A stretch of 64,000 nt of DNA from Diphasiastrum complanatum (lineage: Eukaryota > Streptophyta > Lycopodiopsida > Lycopodiales > Lycopodiaceae). The DNA is taken from positions 32,266 to 96,265 of the forward strand of contig MU831933.1 in the NCBI GenBank assembly GCA_029204225.1, written 5' to 3'. Under the pieces are notes generated by a model that had not been told where the DNA came from, ran no database searches, and was given only the letters and a program-made list of their open reading frames with translations. The position numbers and the translations under genes are program-made. Shown here one piece after another: positions 36,101 through 48,206 of the stretch (position 1 is its first letter; every line of letters begins with the position of its first letter).

Positions 36101-38098
36101 GATTCAACGTCTGCCCACATACCTGGCCAATAGAAGCCTCTTTTGAGAAGTTCATACATGCATTCACCCCTGGATGTCCGACAACTAGTACGTCATGATA
36201 TTCTCGCAAGACTTTCTTCCTCAGGTTGATGTTGTCTGGGACATATATTCTACGTTGTTTATAAACAACCAATTGATCTTTCCAAGTGAAATGTATATGA
36301 GGCTTTCCCAACTGGAATTCGATCATTAAGTCCTTCGCCAACGCATCTGCACCATAATCCTCCCTGATTTCTTGGAGTAGGCCAGTCACCTGAGTTGTCA
36401 CCGTTGCCATCAAGTGTTCATGTCTACTTAGTGCGTTCGCCACCACATTATTCTTTCCCACCGTGTGTACAATGTCTATATTGAATTTTGAGATAAAGTT
36501 TTGCCATCGCATTTGCTTTGGCGTGAACATACCTTGGGATGAGAAGTACTTGAGTGAGACATTATCAGTGAACGCCTTAAAGGGTTTTCCTGCCACATAA
36601 TGTCTCCAATGCTCTACTACTTGAACTACTGCGATCATTTCTTTTTCATGAGTTGGCCATCGTCGCTCTACGTCACTCAATTTCTTTGAAAAATATGCAA
36701 CAGGTTTTCCGTCTTGCATCAACACGGCCCCAATAGCAAAGTTCGACGCGTCTGTATGTATTTTGAAAGGTTTGCTAAAGTTCGGTAAGGCAAGAATGGG
36801 TTCTTGAGTGATCCGTCGTTATAGTTCTTGGAACGCTGCTTCACATTCCGGTGTCTATGTCATCTTCAGATGAGTCTTGATCTGCTCCAACAGTGGTGCC
36901 ACAATTTTGCTAAATGCCTCAATGAATCTCTTGTAAAAGTTACATAAGCCCACAAAGGATTTGATGCCATGAACAGTTTTTAGGAGCCAGCCAATCCAAG
37001 ATAGCCTTGATCTTTCTAGGATCCATCCGAATTCGTCCGCAGCCTATAACATGTCCAAGGAAATCAACTTCCTCTACCACAAATTCACATTTTTCTCTTT
37101 TCGCGAACAAGCTGTTTTTCCTCAGTCGTTGGAGGACCGTCCTTAAATGTTTAATGTGATCTTTGAGGCTACGACTAAACACCAAGATGTCATTGATGTA
37201 CACAATGACAAATTCATCTATGCAGTCTTGAAAAATGTTGTTCATCAACGTGCAAAAAGTGGCTGGTGCGTTGTTAGACCAAACGGCATCACCTTGAATT
37301 CGTGGCTCCCATACCGTGTTCAAAAAGCCGTTTTGTGCTCATCGCCTTTAGCTATTCGAATTTGGTAATATCCAGATCTGAGATCTATTCGACTAAAATA
37401 TCTGACATGTTTGAGCTGGTCGAATAGGTCATCAATTCTAGGCATGGGATACTTGTTCTTGATGGTACCTTTGTTGAGCATGTGGTAATCCACACACATT
37501 CGCAGTGTCTTGTCCGTCTTTTCCACGAATAACGTTGGGGCTCCAAAAGGCGAAGCACTGGGTCTAATGAATCCTTTGTCTATCAATTCACCAAGTTGTC
37601 ATTCAGTTCCACCAACTCTTCTTGGGACATCCTATAGGGTGCTCGTGAAGTTGGTTCTGTTCCTGGTACCAACTCAATCTTATGGTCCACTGGTCTTTGA
37701 GGAGGTAACTTAGCTAGGAGTTCTTCCGAAAACACATCGCTAAATTCCTCTAGCAAATCCGCCACCTCCTTTGGCAAGTTTTTTTGTTGTGCGTTTTTCC
37801 CTTCTGGAACCTCTCTACAGATACAAAAAAAACACTTTGACCTTTTCCCTTTCGCCATGCTTTTAATCATAGATGCAGCAACCAGATTTTGTTCAATATC
37901 GGTGCCCTTAGCGTTCCCTCCAGGTAGAGCTCTTGTCATACAGATCTGTCCCTTGTAATCCAAGAGAACCAAGTTTGAGCTCCTACCCAAAACAGCAATA
38001 CAATGTTCATTTAGCCAGGGAAGGCCCAAAATTACATCGAAGGCATCCATCTCTAAAATCAGAAAGCTAAGTTTAGCCTTCCATCTCCCAATTTGCAC
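36066..38098 (-). pseudogene. Gypsy 1 protease end, RT and RNase H
   Basis: Read right to left: the second half of a protease (MDAFDVILGLPWLNEH near 38045-37995), a linker to RPVDHKIELVPGTEP, then RT ([36 protein letters not shown]) with a frame change near 37585 and another near 37320, the catalytic box VYINDILVFS (normally YIDD, near 37200), and RNase H (DGKPVAYFSKKLSDVERRWP, LKYFSSQGMFTPKQMRWQNF). The first half of this protease, with its active site, is missing. Confidence 0.9.
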
Positions 38099-38391
38099 CG
38101 GGATGTTCTCTGAGTTCCACTATGGACAGGAGAAAGCAGACAAATAGAGATTTTTTCTTTGCTGGTACTCCCACCACTCCTGTTGTTGCCATAAATCCTC
38201 CCAGATGAACTAGAAGGCGCACCGTAGTAGGTGGCTATCTGATATTTGCAAATATCAGAAATCCACCAAACTCCTAATTTCCAAAGCACCATTTTACCAT
38301 GCTATCCTCCAGATCACCAAGGCTGGCCTTGGGCGATCAATCATATGATCTGTCGTGGATGATCCGTCATCAGCTTTGGATGCAATATATT

Positions 38392-40218
38392 TCATCGCCC
38401 ATGTGATTGGATTACCTTTACAGCATGTTCTCTGTTTTTGAAGGTGAGTTTCCCTGTATCCCAGTTGTGTACTACTTGCGTAGCCCTCAACCATGGTCTT
38501 CCCAGTAAAACACGGTATGCAGATGGAGATTCAGGTATATCCATGACCACAAAAGTAATCACATATTGCATGCCTGCTATCTTTACGGGAATATCAACAA
38601 CTACACCTTTTGGTTTCACACAGGATTGATCTGCTAGCTTGATGGTGAATCTAGCTGGCTTCAATCCTTGTAAACCCCATTTTTTGTACAAAGTAGTGGA
38701 CATCAGATTGACACCCGATCCTCCATCTACCACTGTCGCCTCGTCCTCGTATCTCTTGTGTTTAATTGGCAAAGTGATGTTGTGTTCCTCACTTTTCCAT
38801 GCTGCTCCGATGTGGAGGACGTTACTTGTTTCATCATAGCCCGCACAATATATGGGCTCAGGCGCTACTGGCTCCTCATCCGCTTTGGCCCATTCAACTA
38901 AAAGGCTTTTCTCTTGTGGTGCAATCCGTAGTAGTTCTCCAAGTGGTAAACTAACATGGCTTGACAACAAGAGTGTGAGCCTTTCAGTGCGTGGTTCCTC
39001 AGGCTCCACCATGTGAAAAGGTGGTTCATGTTGGTGCAACCGAACATTTTGATCAGTGCACAGTGGTGAGCCCGTTTGTGGTTCCCGTTCGACGCCGACT
39101 GGAGGTTCTGTGGGATTGTTTCGTTCTTGCTCTTTTTCCTCCTCTTGTGCTTTTTGTACCCAGTGTCTTATTTTATGGTATTGTCTTCTCTCTTCTCTCA
39201 CATTTGGATATGGCACTAAAGTTGAGGGTTGGTCGTCAGTGACCGATGGTGGTGGTGAGGGAGCCACTTCCTTCCTCTTCTGTGCTCGTGTAACAGCTAA
39301 CACAAGAGCGTGGTCTTGTCGACCTTTCAATGGCATCCCCGCTAGAACTGTTGATTGCTGTATGGCAATGAGGTTAAGAGGTGCACTAGTTCCAAGTCTA
39401 AATAGACAATTCTTGAAACAGTGTCCATAACCGCAATCCCGACAAGAGGTTGTATATTGTCCCTTGTAGGGACATTCTACAATTCTGTGTCCCTCGTTGC
39501 ATCCGTAGCAGCCGTAATTTCTTCCACCTTGACGTTGAGTTTGAGTTGCATAGGCCAAAACATATTCATTTATGGCAGGATCCATAAATGGTTCATCTGG
39601 TCTGTACCACTGCTGCTGCTCAGGTTGAGGTGGCATTTTCATTTCTTGTTCCGCTGCTATCAGGTTTACATGGGCCACTTGTTGATTGGCTGGCCCTGGT
39701 GGAGCAAGTAAGGCCATGCGTTGTGGTTGATTGGGTGTGCCATACCTTGATGCCGCGTTAGGTGCCCCTTGATGATAAGGATAAGAAGTCTGATAAGGAC
39801 TTCTCTTCTATTGAACAACCCTGGGGTTAAACAGGCAAAATGTTGTATCGTGCGATGTTGCATTGCACAGATGACAGAATCTATGTGTCAGTCTCAGATT
39901 TTGTTTTAGGACTGGACACTCGTTCGCTGTATGGTTTTGCGTGCATACTGAACACCATATATTTTCTCGTCGAGGATACTGCAGCTAGTTTGGTTCCGAT
40001 TGATGTGGAGTTACTGCTACATTTCCCTGCAAGGCCTTCAATTTCTGGTCAAACTACGTCGTAAGTTGCTCCATCTGCTGTTTGTGTAATTTTGTCATTT
40101 GCTCGAACAACAGTTCTGTGGATAGAGTGGATGCATTTGATGATGATGATGCAATCGAGGGAGTAGGAGTGTGGGTGGAAGGATATTCATCGTTAGATCC
40201 CTCATCCTCCTCCCTCAA
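38392..40218 (-). pseudogene. Gypsy 1 gag and an extra protease domain
   Basis: Read right to left: a helical gag stretch (QMTKLHKQQMEQLTT, stop), then four Cys/His clusters, CSVCTQNHTANEC, CHLCNATSHDTTFC, CYGCNEGHRIVEC and CRDCGYGHCFKNC, in about 170 residues. From 39717 to 38392 one 441-codon frame is open and ends in a complete-looking aspartic protease (VVDGGSGVNLMSTTLYKKWG to AYRVLLGRPWLRATQVVHNW). The active site reads DGGSG instead of the usual D(S/T)GA. This protease differs from the half protease of the pol part. The frame is broken near 39810 (stop). The right end at 40218 is a sharp junction with copia sequence; the 5' LTR and N-terminal gag are gone. Confidence 0.85.
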
Positions 40219-40234
40219 GCATCAAAACAAAGCA

Positions 40235-42641
40235 ACCATATGAACTCTGCACTCTGATGTTCATTTCTCATCAACTAAGAGCAAAGAAGGAGCAAATTGC
40301 TTTGTTTCCTTTGTAGATGATTATACAAGATATTCTTGGATCTATAGGTTGTCTTCTAAAGCCATGGTCTATGATGTTTTTCTTACTTTCAAAGCTTATG
40401 TAGAAAAGCAGTTTTCTTTTAGATTAAAAGCTTTGAGAAGTGACAGTGGAGGAGAATACACCTCCAATAAGTTTAAAGACTTTTGTGAGAGAGAGGGAAT
40501 ACAAAGAGAGTTTTCTTGTTCATATACTCCTTAGCAAAATGGAGTTGCTGAGAGAGAAAATAGAACTTTGTGTGAATGTGCAAAAGCCATTAGGCTAAAG
40601 CTTCTCTGCCTAAAGAGTTTTGGGGAGAAGCAGTTGCATGTGCAAACTATCTTTGTAATAGGCTTCCTAATCTTTCAATAGGAGGAAAAACACCATTTGA
40701 GATGTTGTATAAGAAAAAGCCTAAGGTAGATCATCTTAGGATTTTTGGTTGTGTATGCTTTGTGCATGTGCCTCTAGGAACTAGGAAGAAGGAAGATCCT
40801 AGTGTAGTTAAAGGAATTTTTGTAGGATATGCATCTACTAAAAAAGCATACAAAGTATATCTTCCCTCTACTGACAAGAATGTTGGTAGTAGAGATGTGA
40901 TCTTCCATGAAGATCAGAAATTTAACTTGGATGATGCACCGATCAAGGAGTCTCATGCAAGATCAATCATCAATCTTGATGTTGTTCAAGAAGTGGTGAG
41001 GCCGAGGCTTGAGGAGGAGCAAATTCAAGCTACCACACCAAGAAGATCTACAAGAGCAAGATCTAAGCCAAGGAGGCTCACATATGATGAAGAAGGAAGG
41101 CAAGTGGAAGGTGAAACTTCCTATCATGCTCTCTTCATATCAGATGAAGAGCCTAAAGATGTCCAATAAGCACTTCAATCCAAGGTGTGGGTTGAAGAAA
41201 TGACCCAAGAGTTTGTAGCCTTGATGTCAAACAACACATGGGAGCTTGTGGGGCCACCAAACAACATGCATGTGATTGGATGTAAGTGGGTTTTTAGAAT
41301 CAAGTATAATCATGCTATTAATAAGTATAAAGCAAGACTTTGTGCCAAAGGCTACTCACAAATCAAAGGTCTTGACTATGAAGACACCTTTGCACCAGTT
41401 GCAAACATGGTAACAATCAAAATACTCATATCTCTTGCATGTTTTCACAATTGGAGTATGTTCCAGCTTGATGTTTCTAATGCATTTCTCAATAATAACC
41501 TTGAGGAGGAGATTTACATGGAGCAACCTCCAAGTTTTGTGAAAGAAGGTGATGAATCAACAGTTTGTCTTTTGTTCAAAAGTCTCTATGGACTGAAACA
41601 AGCACCAAGGTCTTGGTATGGAAGGCTCAACTCCTATCTCATATCACTCGGATTTTGTCTAAGTGAATATGACCCTTCTCTGTATTATAAGTTTGTAGAT
41701 AATTTTGTAGCTATTCTTCTCATCTATGTAGATGATATCATTCTTTGTGGAAATAATGTGAAGTTAGTTGAAGAAACTAAGCGTGCACTTGGTAGTGAAT
41801 TTAAGATGCGGGACTTAGGAGTTTTTCACTATATTCTAGGCCTTGAAATAGATTTTTGAAAAGGCCAGGCCTTTATAAGTCAAAGTAGATATGCACTCTC
41901 CATTCTCAAGAAATTCAAATGGAAAACTGTAAAGGCATAGATACACCCATGGAACACATTGTACAAGTTCCTATGAAAGATGATGAAAAATCCTTTGTGG
42001 ACATCACTCTTTATAGAAGTCTTATTGGCTCACTTATATGGTTAACAGTGACTAGGCCTGATCTAAGCTTTAGTGTTCATAAGCTAAGTCAACACATGCA
42101 GGATCCAAAGTTATATCATTGGAAGTTGGCTAAAAGAATCTTGAGGTATATATCTTCTACCTTAGATTATGGATTATTCTACAAGGGAGAAGATCTGACT
42201 TTGATTGCTTTTTCAGATTCAGATTTTGTAGGAGACAGATTGGATAGAAAATCCACAAGTGCACACACTATTTTTCTTGGAGGAAACTTGGTTTCTTGGC
42301 TATCAAAGAAGCAAGGAACTATTTTCTTATCATCCTGTGAAGCTGAATACAAATCTCTTACAACCACAACAAAGAAGGTTTTATGGATCAAAAGGCTACT
42401 TTTGGAGCTAAAGTGTTATGCAGATGAAGATCTTCCAATTATCAAGAATGATAACATTTCTGCTGAGGCTCTTGCAAATAATCCAATGTTCCATGCAAGG
42501 AGCAAACACATCGAGGTAGCTCATCATTTTGTAAGAGAAAAAGTCATTGGGAGAGAGATCTCATTGGAGCACGTTGGATCTTCAAATTGTGCTGCAGATC
42601 TTCTCACCAAGCCATTACTCAAGAGTGTCTTTATTGATTGA
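40235..42641 (+). pseudogene. Second copia pol, 3' half (copia G)
   Basis: Starts inside integrase (LHSDVHFSSTKSKEGANCF, VDDYTRYSWIYRLSS, ALRSDSGGEYTSN), with a TAG at 40532 where the family has Gln before NGVAERENRT. Then VDHLRIFGCVCFVHVP, the linker, RT from 41185 (NTWELVGPPNNMHVIGCKWV, FQLDVSNAFLNN and the intact catalytic box IYVDDIILCG near 41730), and RNase H from 41919 (FSDSDFVGDRLDRKSTSA, LSSCEAEYKSLTTT) to SSNCAADLLTKPLLKS. Few breaks: stops near 40532, 41169 and 41857 and a shift near 40600. It overlaps copia A in content (integrase start) at only about half identity, so it is a different element. Confidence 0.92.
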
Positions 42642-42703
42642 GGTCTAACCTTGGCCTAATTTCGAAGTCTATGTTAGATAGGAGCATAAATTTTAAGAAG
42701 GAT

Positions 42704-43431
42704 TGTGAAGATTAGTAAATATTATCTTCCTATGTTGAGTTTTGGGCCATGTCCATGGTTATTTCCATTGTAATTCATGTTGTACATAAAAGGTATGTGA
42801 ATTGAGCACATAACCTTCTAGAATAGGTCGAGTTTGAGTTAGGTAGATTCAAATTTGACGACATGCAAAAGTCTAGATAGCATGCAATGTCTTTCTGTAT
42901 GCATGCAAGCCACATGCAATCAGTGCATGCAACATGCAAAGTGGTTTCTATTATCTACACATGTCTAGGCAGTATTATGAGTTGACATGCAGTACATGCA
43001 AAAACCATGCATGCAGTTACACATGTGGATCCTTAGTAAGTGAGTTAGCTCAGTTAAGTGGACTTTCCATGCAACTCCATTGTAGGAATTCGAGTCTCTT
43101 TCATGTAGGAAAATCTTGGCATGTTTTGCCATATTGTGAATGATGAGATTTTGGTGTTTTGGACTCATTCTCTCTCTACCCGAGTGTTTCATCATTGATT
43201 TTATCTCTCTACCCAAGAGCAGCCTGTTTTGCCCATACTGAGAACTAGATTTATTTCTGACATTCAATTCTCATAGTAAGAAGTTAGATTTTTCAGTCAA
43301 ATGTATGCCATTGTGCTCTCGCCATAAATTTTTCAAGTGTTTTGTTCTTTGATCAACCTTGTGCAATCACAACACCTCAATAAGATCTTGTAGGGTGTGT
43401 GGTGAAGTTCACACGTGCTAAAAACTTCACA
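42704..43431 (+). repeat. Copia G 3' LTR
   Basis: Starts TGTGAAG after the purine tract TTTTAAGAAGGAT and ends CTTCACA, a perfect 7-bp inverted pair, 728 bp. It is rich in the phrase (G)CATGCA(A) between 42860 and 43020 (about ten occurrences). Confidence 0.8.
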
Positions 43432-43878
43432 GTTTACCACGTCCCAATCTCAATGACTTTGAGCTTGGGAAGAAAAAATTGGATCCTTCTCCTCAACAAC
43501 AACAATAACCACATTCCTCATACATTATTTTAAGCTCTACATGACAAAAGAGAATAAAATTATGTTAGAGTTTGAATAATCATTACATCTATCCTTAACA
43601 TATAATGAAACTCTATAAAATAATCAAAACGTTGAATAATTTTGATGGAGACATAACCTAAATAAAATATTTATGATAAAAGGCTTGGAGTGTATATACC
43701 AATGTCACAAAAGACTTATCAAAATAATTCTTCACTGCATCATCTATACAAGGTCAAATCTTCATCATTGTTTCATCCAAAATAAATATTGAACAAGATT
43801 TATCATGCTCTTCCACAAGCACATTAACCAACTCTTCCTGCTCTTCGTCATCGTTGGGTTGATTTTTGAGAATTCCTC
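43432..43878. other. AT-rich DNA between LTRs
   Basis: The minus strand at 43860-43730 reads DEEQEELVNVLVEEHDKSCS and then FILDETMMKI, a coding-like but unrecognised scrap. Nothing else is seen. Confidence 0.3.
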
Positions 43879-44387
43879 TGTTAGCTTATGCCATGCCCTG
43901 AGGTGTCAATGTGAAACCTCTCCACTCAAAAGGGCTTCTACCAGAGATGAAGTTGAGAGCCGAGTCTGAGAGCACGAGAATTATTCGTGCTAGGCTAAAA
44001 TGTATAGTTGTGAGCCCCATGGTAATTCCCGCAAGATGGATAGCCATGTGGGAGCTAGTAATTTAGACTCTTTCAACTTGAGTTATGTTTTTTGATAAAG
44101 AGGCCTCCTACTATCATGTAAGAGGTGGAACCCAAATTTTTATAGAATGGGATTCACTCAATTGTAAGAGGTGGATTCCAAATTATGATAAAATTGGGTT
44201 CACCAACTCGTGGCTATACATAGAGGCCTCCTCTATGAGTTTTAATGCATGTGTAATGTACTGAAATGTTGTTGCTCTTTAAATTGAAGATCGTACTACT
44301 TACCTTTCCTTCCATGCTCCAGCTTCATTCATTTAGTTTGGTTACTAATGTATGAATGTGTTTGTTGTTGATTCTTCTCTTAAGGAT
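43879..44387 (+). repeat. Gypsy LTR (family LTR2), plus copy
   Basis: Starts TGTTAGCTTATGCC and is similar over about 510 bp to 53333-53835 on the minus strand, up to the shared phrase CTTCTCTTAAGGAT. It has a TATA-like element, GGCTATACATAGAGG (44212-44226). No polypurine tract precedes it and no primer site follows, so it may be a solo LTR or a fragment. The exact 3' end is uncertain. Confidence 0.65.
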
Positions 44388-44884
44388 AGTATAAAGTCCT
44401 CAACTCAGGATTCTAGTCTAAGCATACCATACAAAGCAACCACACATGGGAACCGGTGGAGGTTAAACCAACCCAACCAAACCTAGATCGTACGGATCTA
44501 GCCCCCAAGCTATGGATCAATCAGAGTTATTGAAAGAGGAGTTGCACCAGCAGCATGTAGCTACTCATCACAAATCAAGCATACACTAGTGAGAGCCCAG
44601 CAGGTATACTTATACCCTCCAAGGCCCATGCAACACTAGTAGTGCACTGTGACACCTCACTAGACACCTATGCAGCCTATCTGGGCCACGTCATCTAGTT
44701 TCCTAATGACTCACTGATAGACCCATACCAACTCCACCACCATGTGTTTAGGCCTACAACCATTAATTATGACCATATACACATAAGGGCCCCAATTCCC
44801 TTATAGTCACAATTAACTTACAGGTTGTTGGTCTACCGGTCCCTAGCGTGGACACACTACCCGAGACCAGTCATGGGCATGACA
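44388..44884 (-). repeat. Gypsy 2 3' LTR
   Basis: On the minus strand it starts TGTCATGCCCATG at 44884, immediately after the purine tract AATAAGGGGGAAAGAA (44885-44900). The left end is not resolved; I stop it where LTR2 begins. There is no second copy in the window. Confidence 0.6.
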
Positions 44885-44904
44885 TTCTTTCCCCCTTATT
44901 CAAT

Positions 44905-46570
44905 TCTGTCCTCAGGACTTAAAACTGGAAAAGTTCCTCCTTGAGCTTCCTTCCTGTTCCCAAGAATCGTCATCTTTTGTACATCCCCTCCATCGAACCA
45001 AATGCTCGGTAACAATACGATTTCTCAATCGATTAGTTCTTGTATCCAAGATCTTTTTGGGTTCAAGACGAGATACACCCGATGATTCATCCAACACGAT
45101 CCTTCCGGGAGTTCCAATTGGTAAGCTAAGGATTTGATCTTTTTCAAGATCTTAAACGGTCCTCTATATCTAGGGTTCAAGACGAGATACACCCGATGAT
45201 TCATCCAACAGGTCCAACTGATCTCCAGATCCAAGATGCTCTCCTTCACGTAGACTCTTTTTTAAACGACTAACGTGACATACATAATGCACTTGCGATC
45301 CATCGAGGAGTTCCAATCGGTAAGCTAAGGATCGAATCTTTTTCAAGATCTTAAACGGTCCTCTATATCCAGGGGACAACTTATAATGCTTGCCGATACG
45401 CATTACACTTGAATCCTTCGGAGTTTTCAACTATACCCAATCTCCCACTTGGAAGTCTCTCGGTGATCTTTTCAGATTTGCATAATGTCTGTCCCTATCC
45501 TGGGCACTCTGGACATTTTCACGTGCAATCCGTAGCATTTCCTACATATCATGTAGGAAATCTACTACTTTCTGAAACTTGATCATCCGAGTCTCAACCG
45601 CAATGGGTGACCTAGGTTCAAAACCGTACGTAAGCATAAACGGGCTATAACCGGTAGCCGAATGCTTACTACTATTATAGGCAAACTCGATCAATGGAAG
45701 GTACTTTTCCCAATCAAATTGTCGTCTAAAAACATATGCTCGAAGCATTTGTTCCATCGTCTAATTTGTTCTTTCCGTCTGTCCATCCGTCTTAGGATGA
45801 TCAGAAGAACCCAAGATCAGTGTCGTCTCTAGTTTAGCGAACATGACCGACCAAAAGTGACTGGTGAAGTTCGGATTGCGATCGCTCACAATATCACTTG
45901 GTAATCCGTAAAGCCTAAACAGACGTTCTACAAATATCTAAGCTAAATCAGAAGCCTTCGCGATGGTCTTTACCGAAATAAACGTAGCCAATTTTGTCAG
46001 ACGGTTGACCACAACCCAAATTGCATCATGCAGTTTATTCGTCCGCGGTAACCCAACCACGAAATCCGTGGAAATACTACCCCATCTCTTATTAGGGATA
46101 TCCAGTGGATGCAACAAATCGCCCACCTTATGGCATTCAGCTTTATTCAATTGGCATTGGTCACACTTGACCACATAAGATTCTACAAAGGGCTTGAGTT
46201 TTGGCCAATAAAAATCCCTTCGTACTAAATCAAATGTACGATGTATATCGAGATGTTCTGTGCATGGTGAGTCATGAAATTCATAAAGAATTTTATTCTT
46301 AACAACATCATCAGGCACACAAACCTTTCCTTTCCTGAACAAAAGTCCATTACGGATACAGAAGTCATCAGTACCCTTTATATCCTTCCCCCCAGACTGA
46401 TCACCATGATCATCAGTCCCGCTTGATGAAACTGCTAGAACCCTATTCCAAATTGGTCCAAAATGTGGGTCTTTCTCATAAAGACCTCTCAGGGAGAGAT
46501 AAAAGTCCGTACTGATCTTAGTGAAGGAAAGTTTGTTCACTTCACCAATTCGACTAAGTGCATCAGCCAC
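44905..46570 (-). pseudogene. Gypsy 2 integrase and chromodomain
   Basis: Read right to left: MADALSRIGEVNK (end of RNase H), the zinc-binding segment EHLDIHRTFDLVRRDFYWPK and KCDQCQLNKAECHK, integrase core start STDFVVGLPRTNKLHDAIWV, a broken middle (45760-45940), then FDWEKYLPLIEFAYNSSKHS, the C-terminal YRGPFKILKKIRSLAYRLEL, and a chromodomain-like EHLVRWRGCTKDDDSWEQEG. Part of the C-terminus (45059-45372) is locally duplicated, breaking the frame. It joins the RT-RNase H frame on its right with about 80 bp between. Confidence 0.9.
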
Positions 46571-46651
46571 CTGATTAGATGAGCCCCTTCAAAGTCAAAT
46601 TCTTGCATGAGTTCTGCCCATTTGGCCTTACGACCTCGCAAATCATTCTGA

Positions 46652-47884
46652 TTACAAAAATACCTGTTGATGATCCGTATTAACCACGAATTTAATATCG
46701 TACAGGTAATGCCTCCATGATTTCAAAGCATGGATCACAGCAAAAAGCTCTTTTTCTTGAGTGGTGTACCTGACCTGTGCATCGGTTAGTTTCTTACTTT
46801 CAAAGGCAACGGGTTGACCCTCTTGTAAGAGAACAGCTCCAATAGCCATATCAATCACGTCAGTGTTAATGACGAATGGCAAATCTGGATCCGCTATTCT
46901 CAAAACTAGAGCTGAGGCAATTAGAAGCTTGAGTTTGCAAAAACTCTCATATAATTTCTCATTCCATCTGACAGGAGGACTTGGCCTACCTTTGCGACTT
47001 TTCACTCCTTTCAACATATTGCTGAGAGGTGTAGCAATCTTCGAGTACTCCTCTTCAAATCTACAAAAAAACATAGTGAAACCTAAGAATGACTTAAGTT
47101 CACATACCGCCTTAGGAATTGGCCATTCCACTACCGTCTTCACCTTTTCCTCGTCAATCTTGATCCCAAAGAAGGTGATCTTATGACCTAGGTAAAGAAG
47201 TTCCTTCTTAAAGAATTCGCACTTTGATTTTTTCGCATAAAGCTTCTCTTGTCTTAAGATACGTAAGATAGTACAGAGATGCTCAGTTCTATTGTAAATC
47301 AGAATATCATCCAGAAACACTACTACAAACTTCCCCAAATATGGATGAAACAAATCGTTCATCATTTGCTGGAAAGTAGCCAGAGCATTTGTCAAACCAA
47401 AGGGCAATACAAGAAACTCGTAGTGACCAAACCTGGTCCTAAAACCGATTTTAGATACATCTTCCGGACGTATCCTAATATGATGGTATCTTGTACGTAG
47501 ATCAATTTTCATGAAGTATTTAGCTCCATTCAATCGATCTATGAGACCGTCCATCCTGGGCAACGAGTATTTATTTCTAACTATTAGTTTGTTCAGACCC
47601 TTGTAATCTACACATAGCGGAAAACTCCCATCTTTCTTACTCTTAAGAAGGACAAGTGCTCCCCATGGAGATTTACTTGGTCTTATGTGTCCCATCCTGA
47701 GATACTCCTCCATCTGCCTAGCCACATCCTCCTCTTCCTTATGACTAAACCGATATGGTTGTCTGAAGATAGGACGGCTATCTGGCAAAAGATCTATCTT
47801 ATGATCTACCGACCGAGCAGGTGGTAGTCCATAAGGTAGCTGCTTCGGAAAAACTTCACTAAACTCTTGCTTTAAATCTTGCAA
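46652..47884 (-). mobile_element. Gypsy 2 RT and RNase H, intact 410-codon frame
   Basis: One unbroken frame. Order: RSVDHKIDLLPDSRP, RT (SPWGALVLLKSKKDGSFPLC, KYFMKIDLRTRYHHIRIRPE, LPFGLTNALATFQQMMND, the catalytic box VVFLDDILIY with both Asp present), connection, then RNase H (INTDVIDMAIGAVLLQEGQP, QEKELFAVIHALKSWRHYLY, VVNTDHQQVF). Some usual residues differ: SGYHQIR reads TRYHHIR and the first RNase H acidic pattern TDASD reads TDVID. The best preserved pol segment in the window. The 3' end runs into broken RNase H near 46600. Confidence 0.92.
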
Positions 47885-47887
47885 AAG

Positions 47888-48206
47888 CTATTGTTTCTTA
47901 TGCGAATTTTCGGTGTTAAAGCATGAAAACACATTCACATCCCCAACATCACAATGCATACGAGATTCCAAAAGCAAATGAAAGAGTTCATACTCAGAAT
48001 CATGAAGTTTCTCAATTAATTCAGCCGAGGAAATCATCAGCAATGGAAGTACATCGGTCTCTCCAGAAATAGAGACAATCTGATCAAACTTATCTTTATA
48101 TACCATAGAATGATTTTTAAAATCTATCTCTAAAGAGTTTGATTTGCCAAAAAACCATTCATAGCACAAAATGACATCAGTTCGGTCCAGATTCATGACA
48201 TGGAAG
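47888..48206 (-). pseudogene. Gypsy 2 protease C-terminal part
   Basis: ISHFHVMNLDRTDVILCYEW then FFGKSNSLEIDFKNHSMVYK is the second half of a gypsy aspartic protease (the D(V/I)ILGxxWL element, here DVILCYEW). It is cut at 48206 by the copia C LTR, so active site and gag are missing. A stop separates it from the RT frame. Confidence 0.75.

Noticed and set aside
38991-39711. Overlapping plus-strand frames of 83-124 codons
   Set aside because: Shadows of the minus-strand gag-protease frame of gypsy 1.
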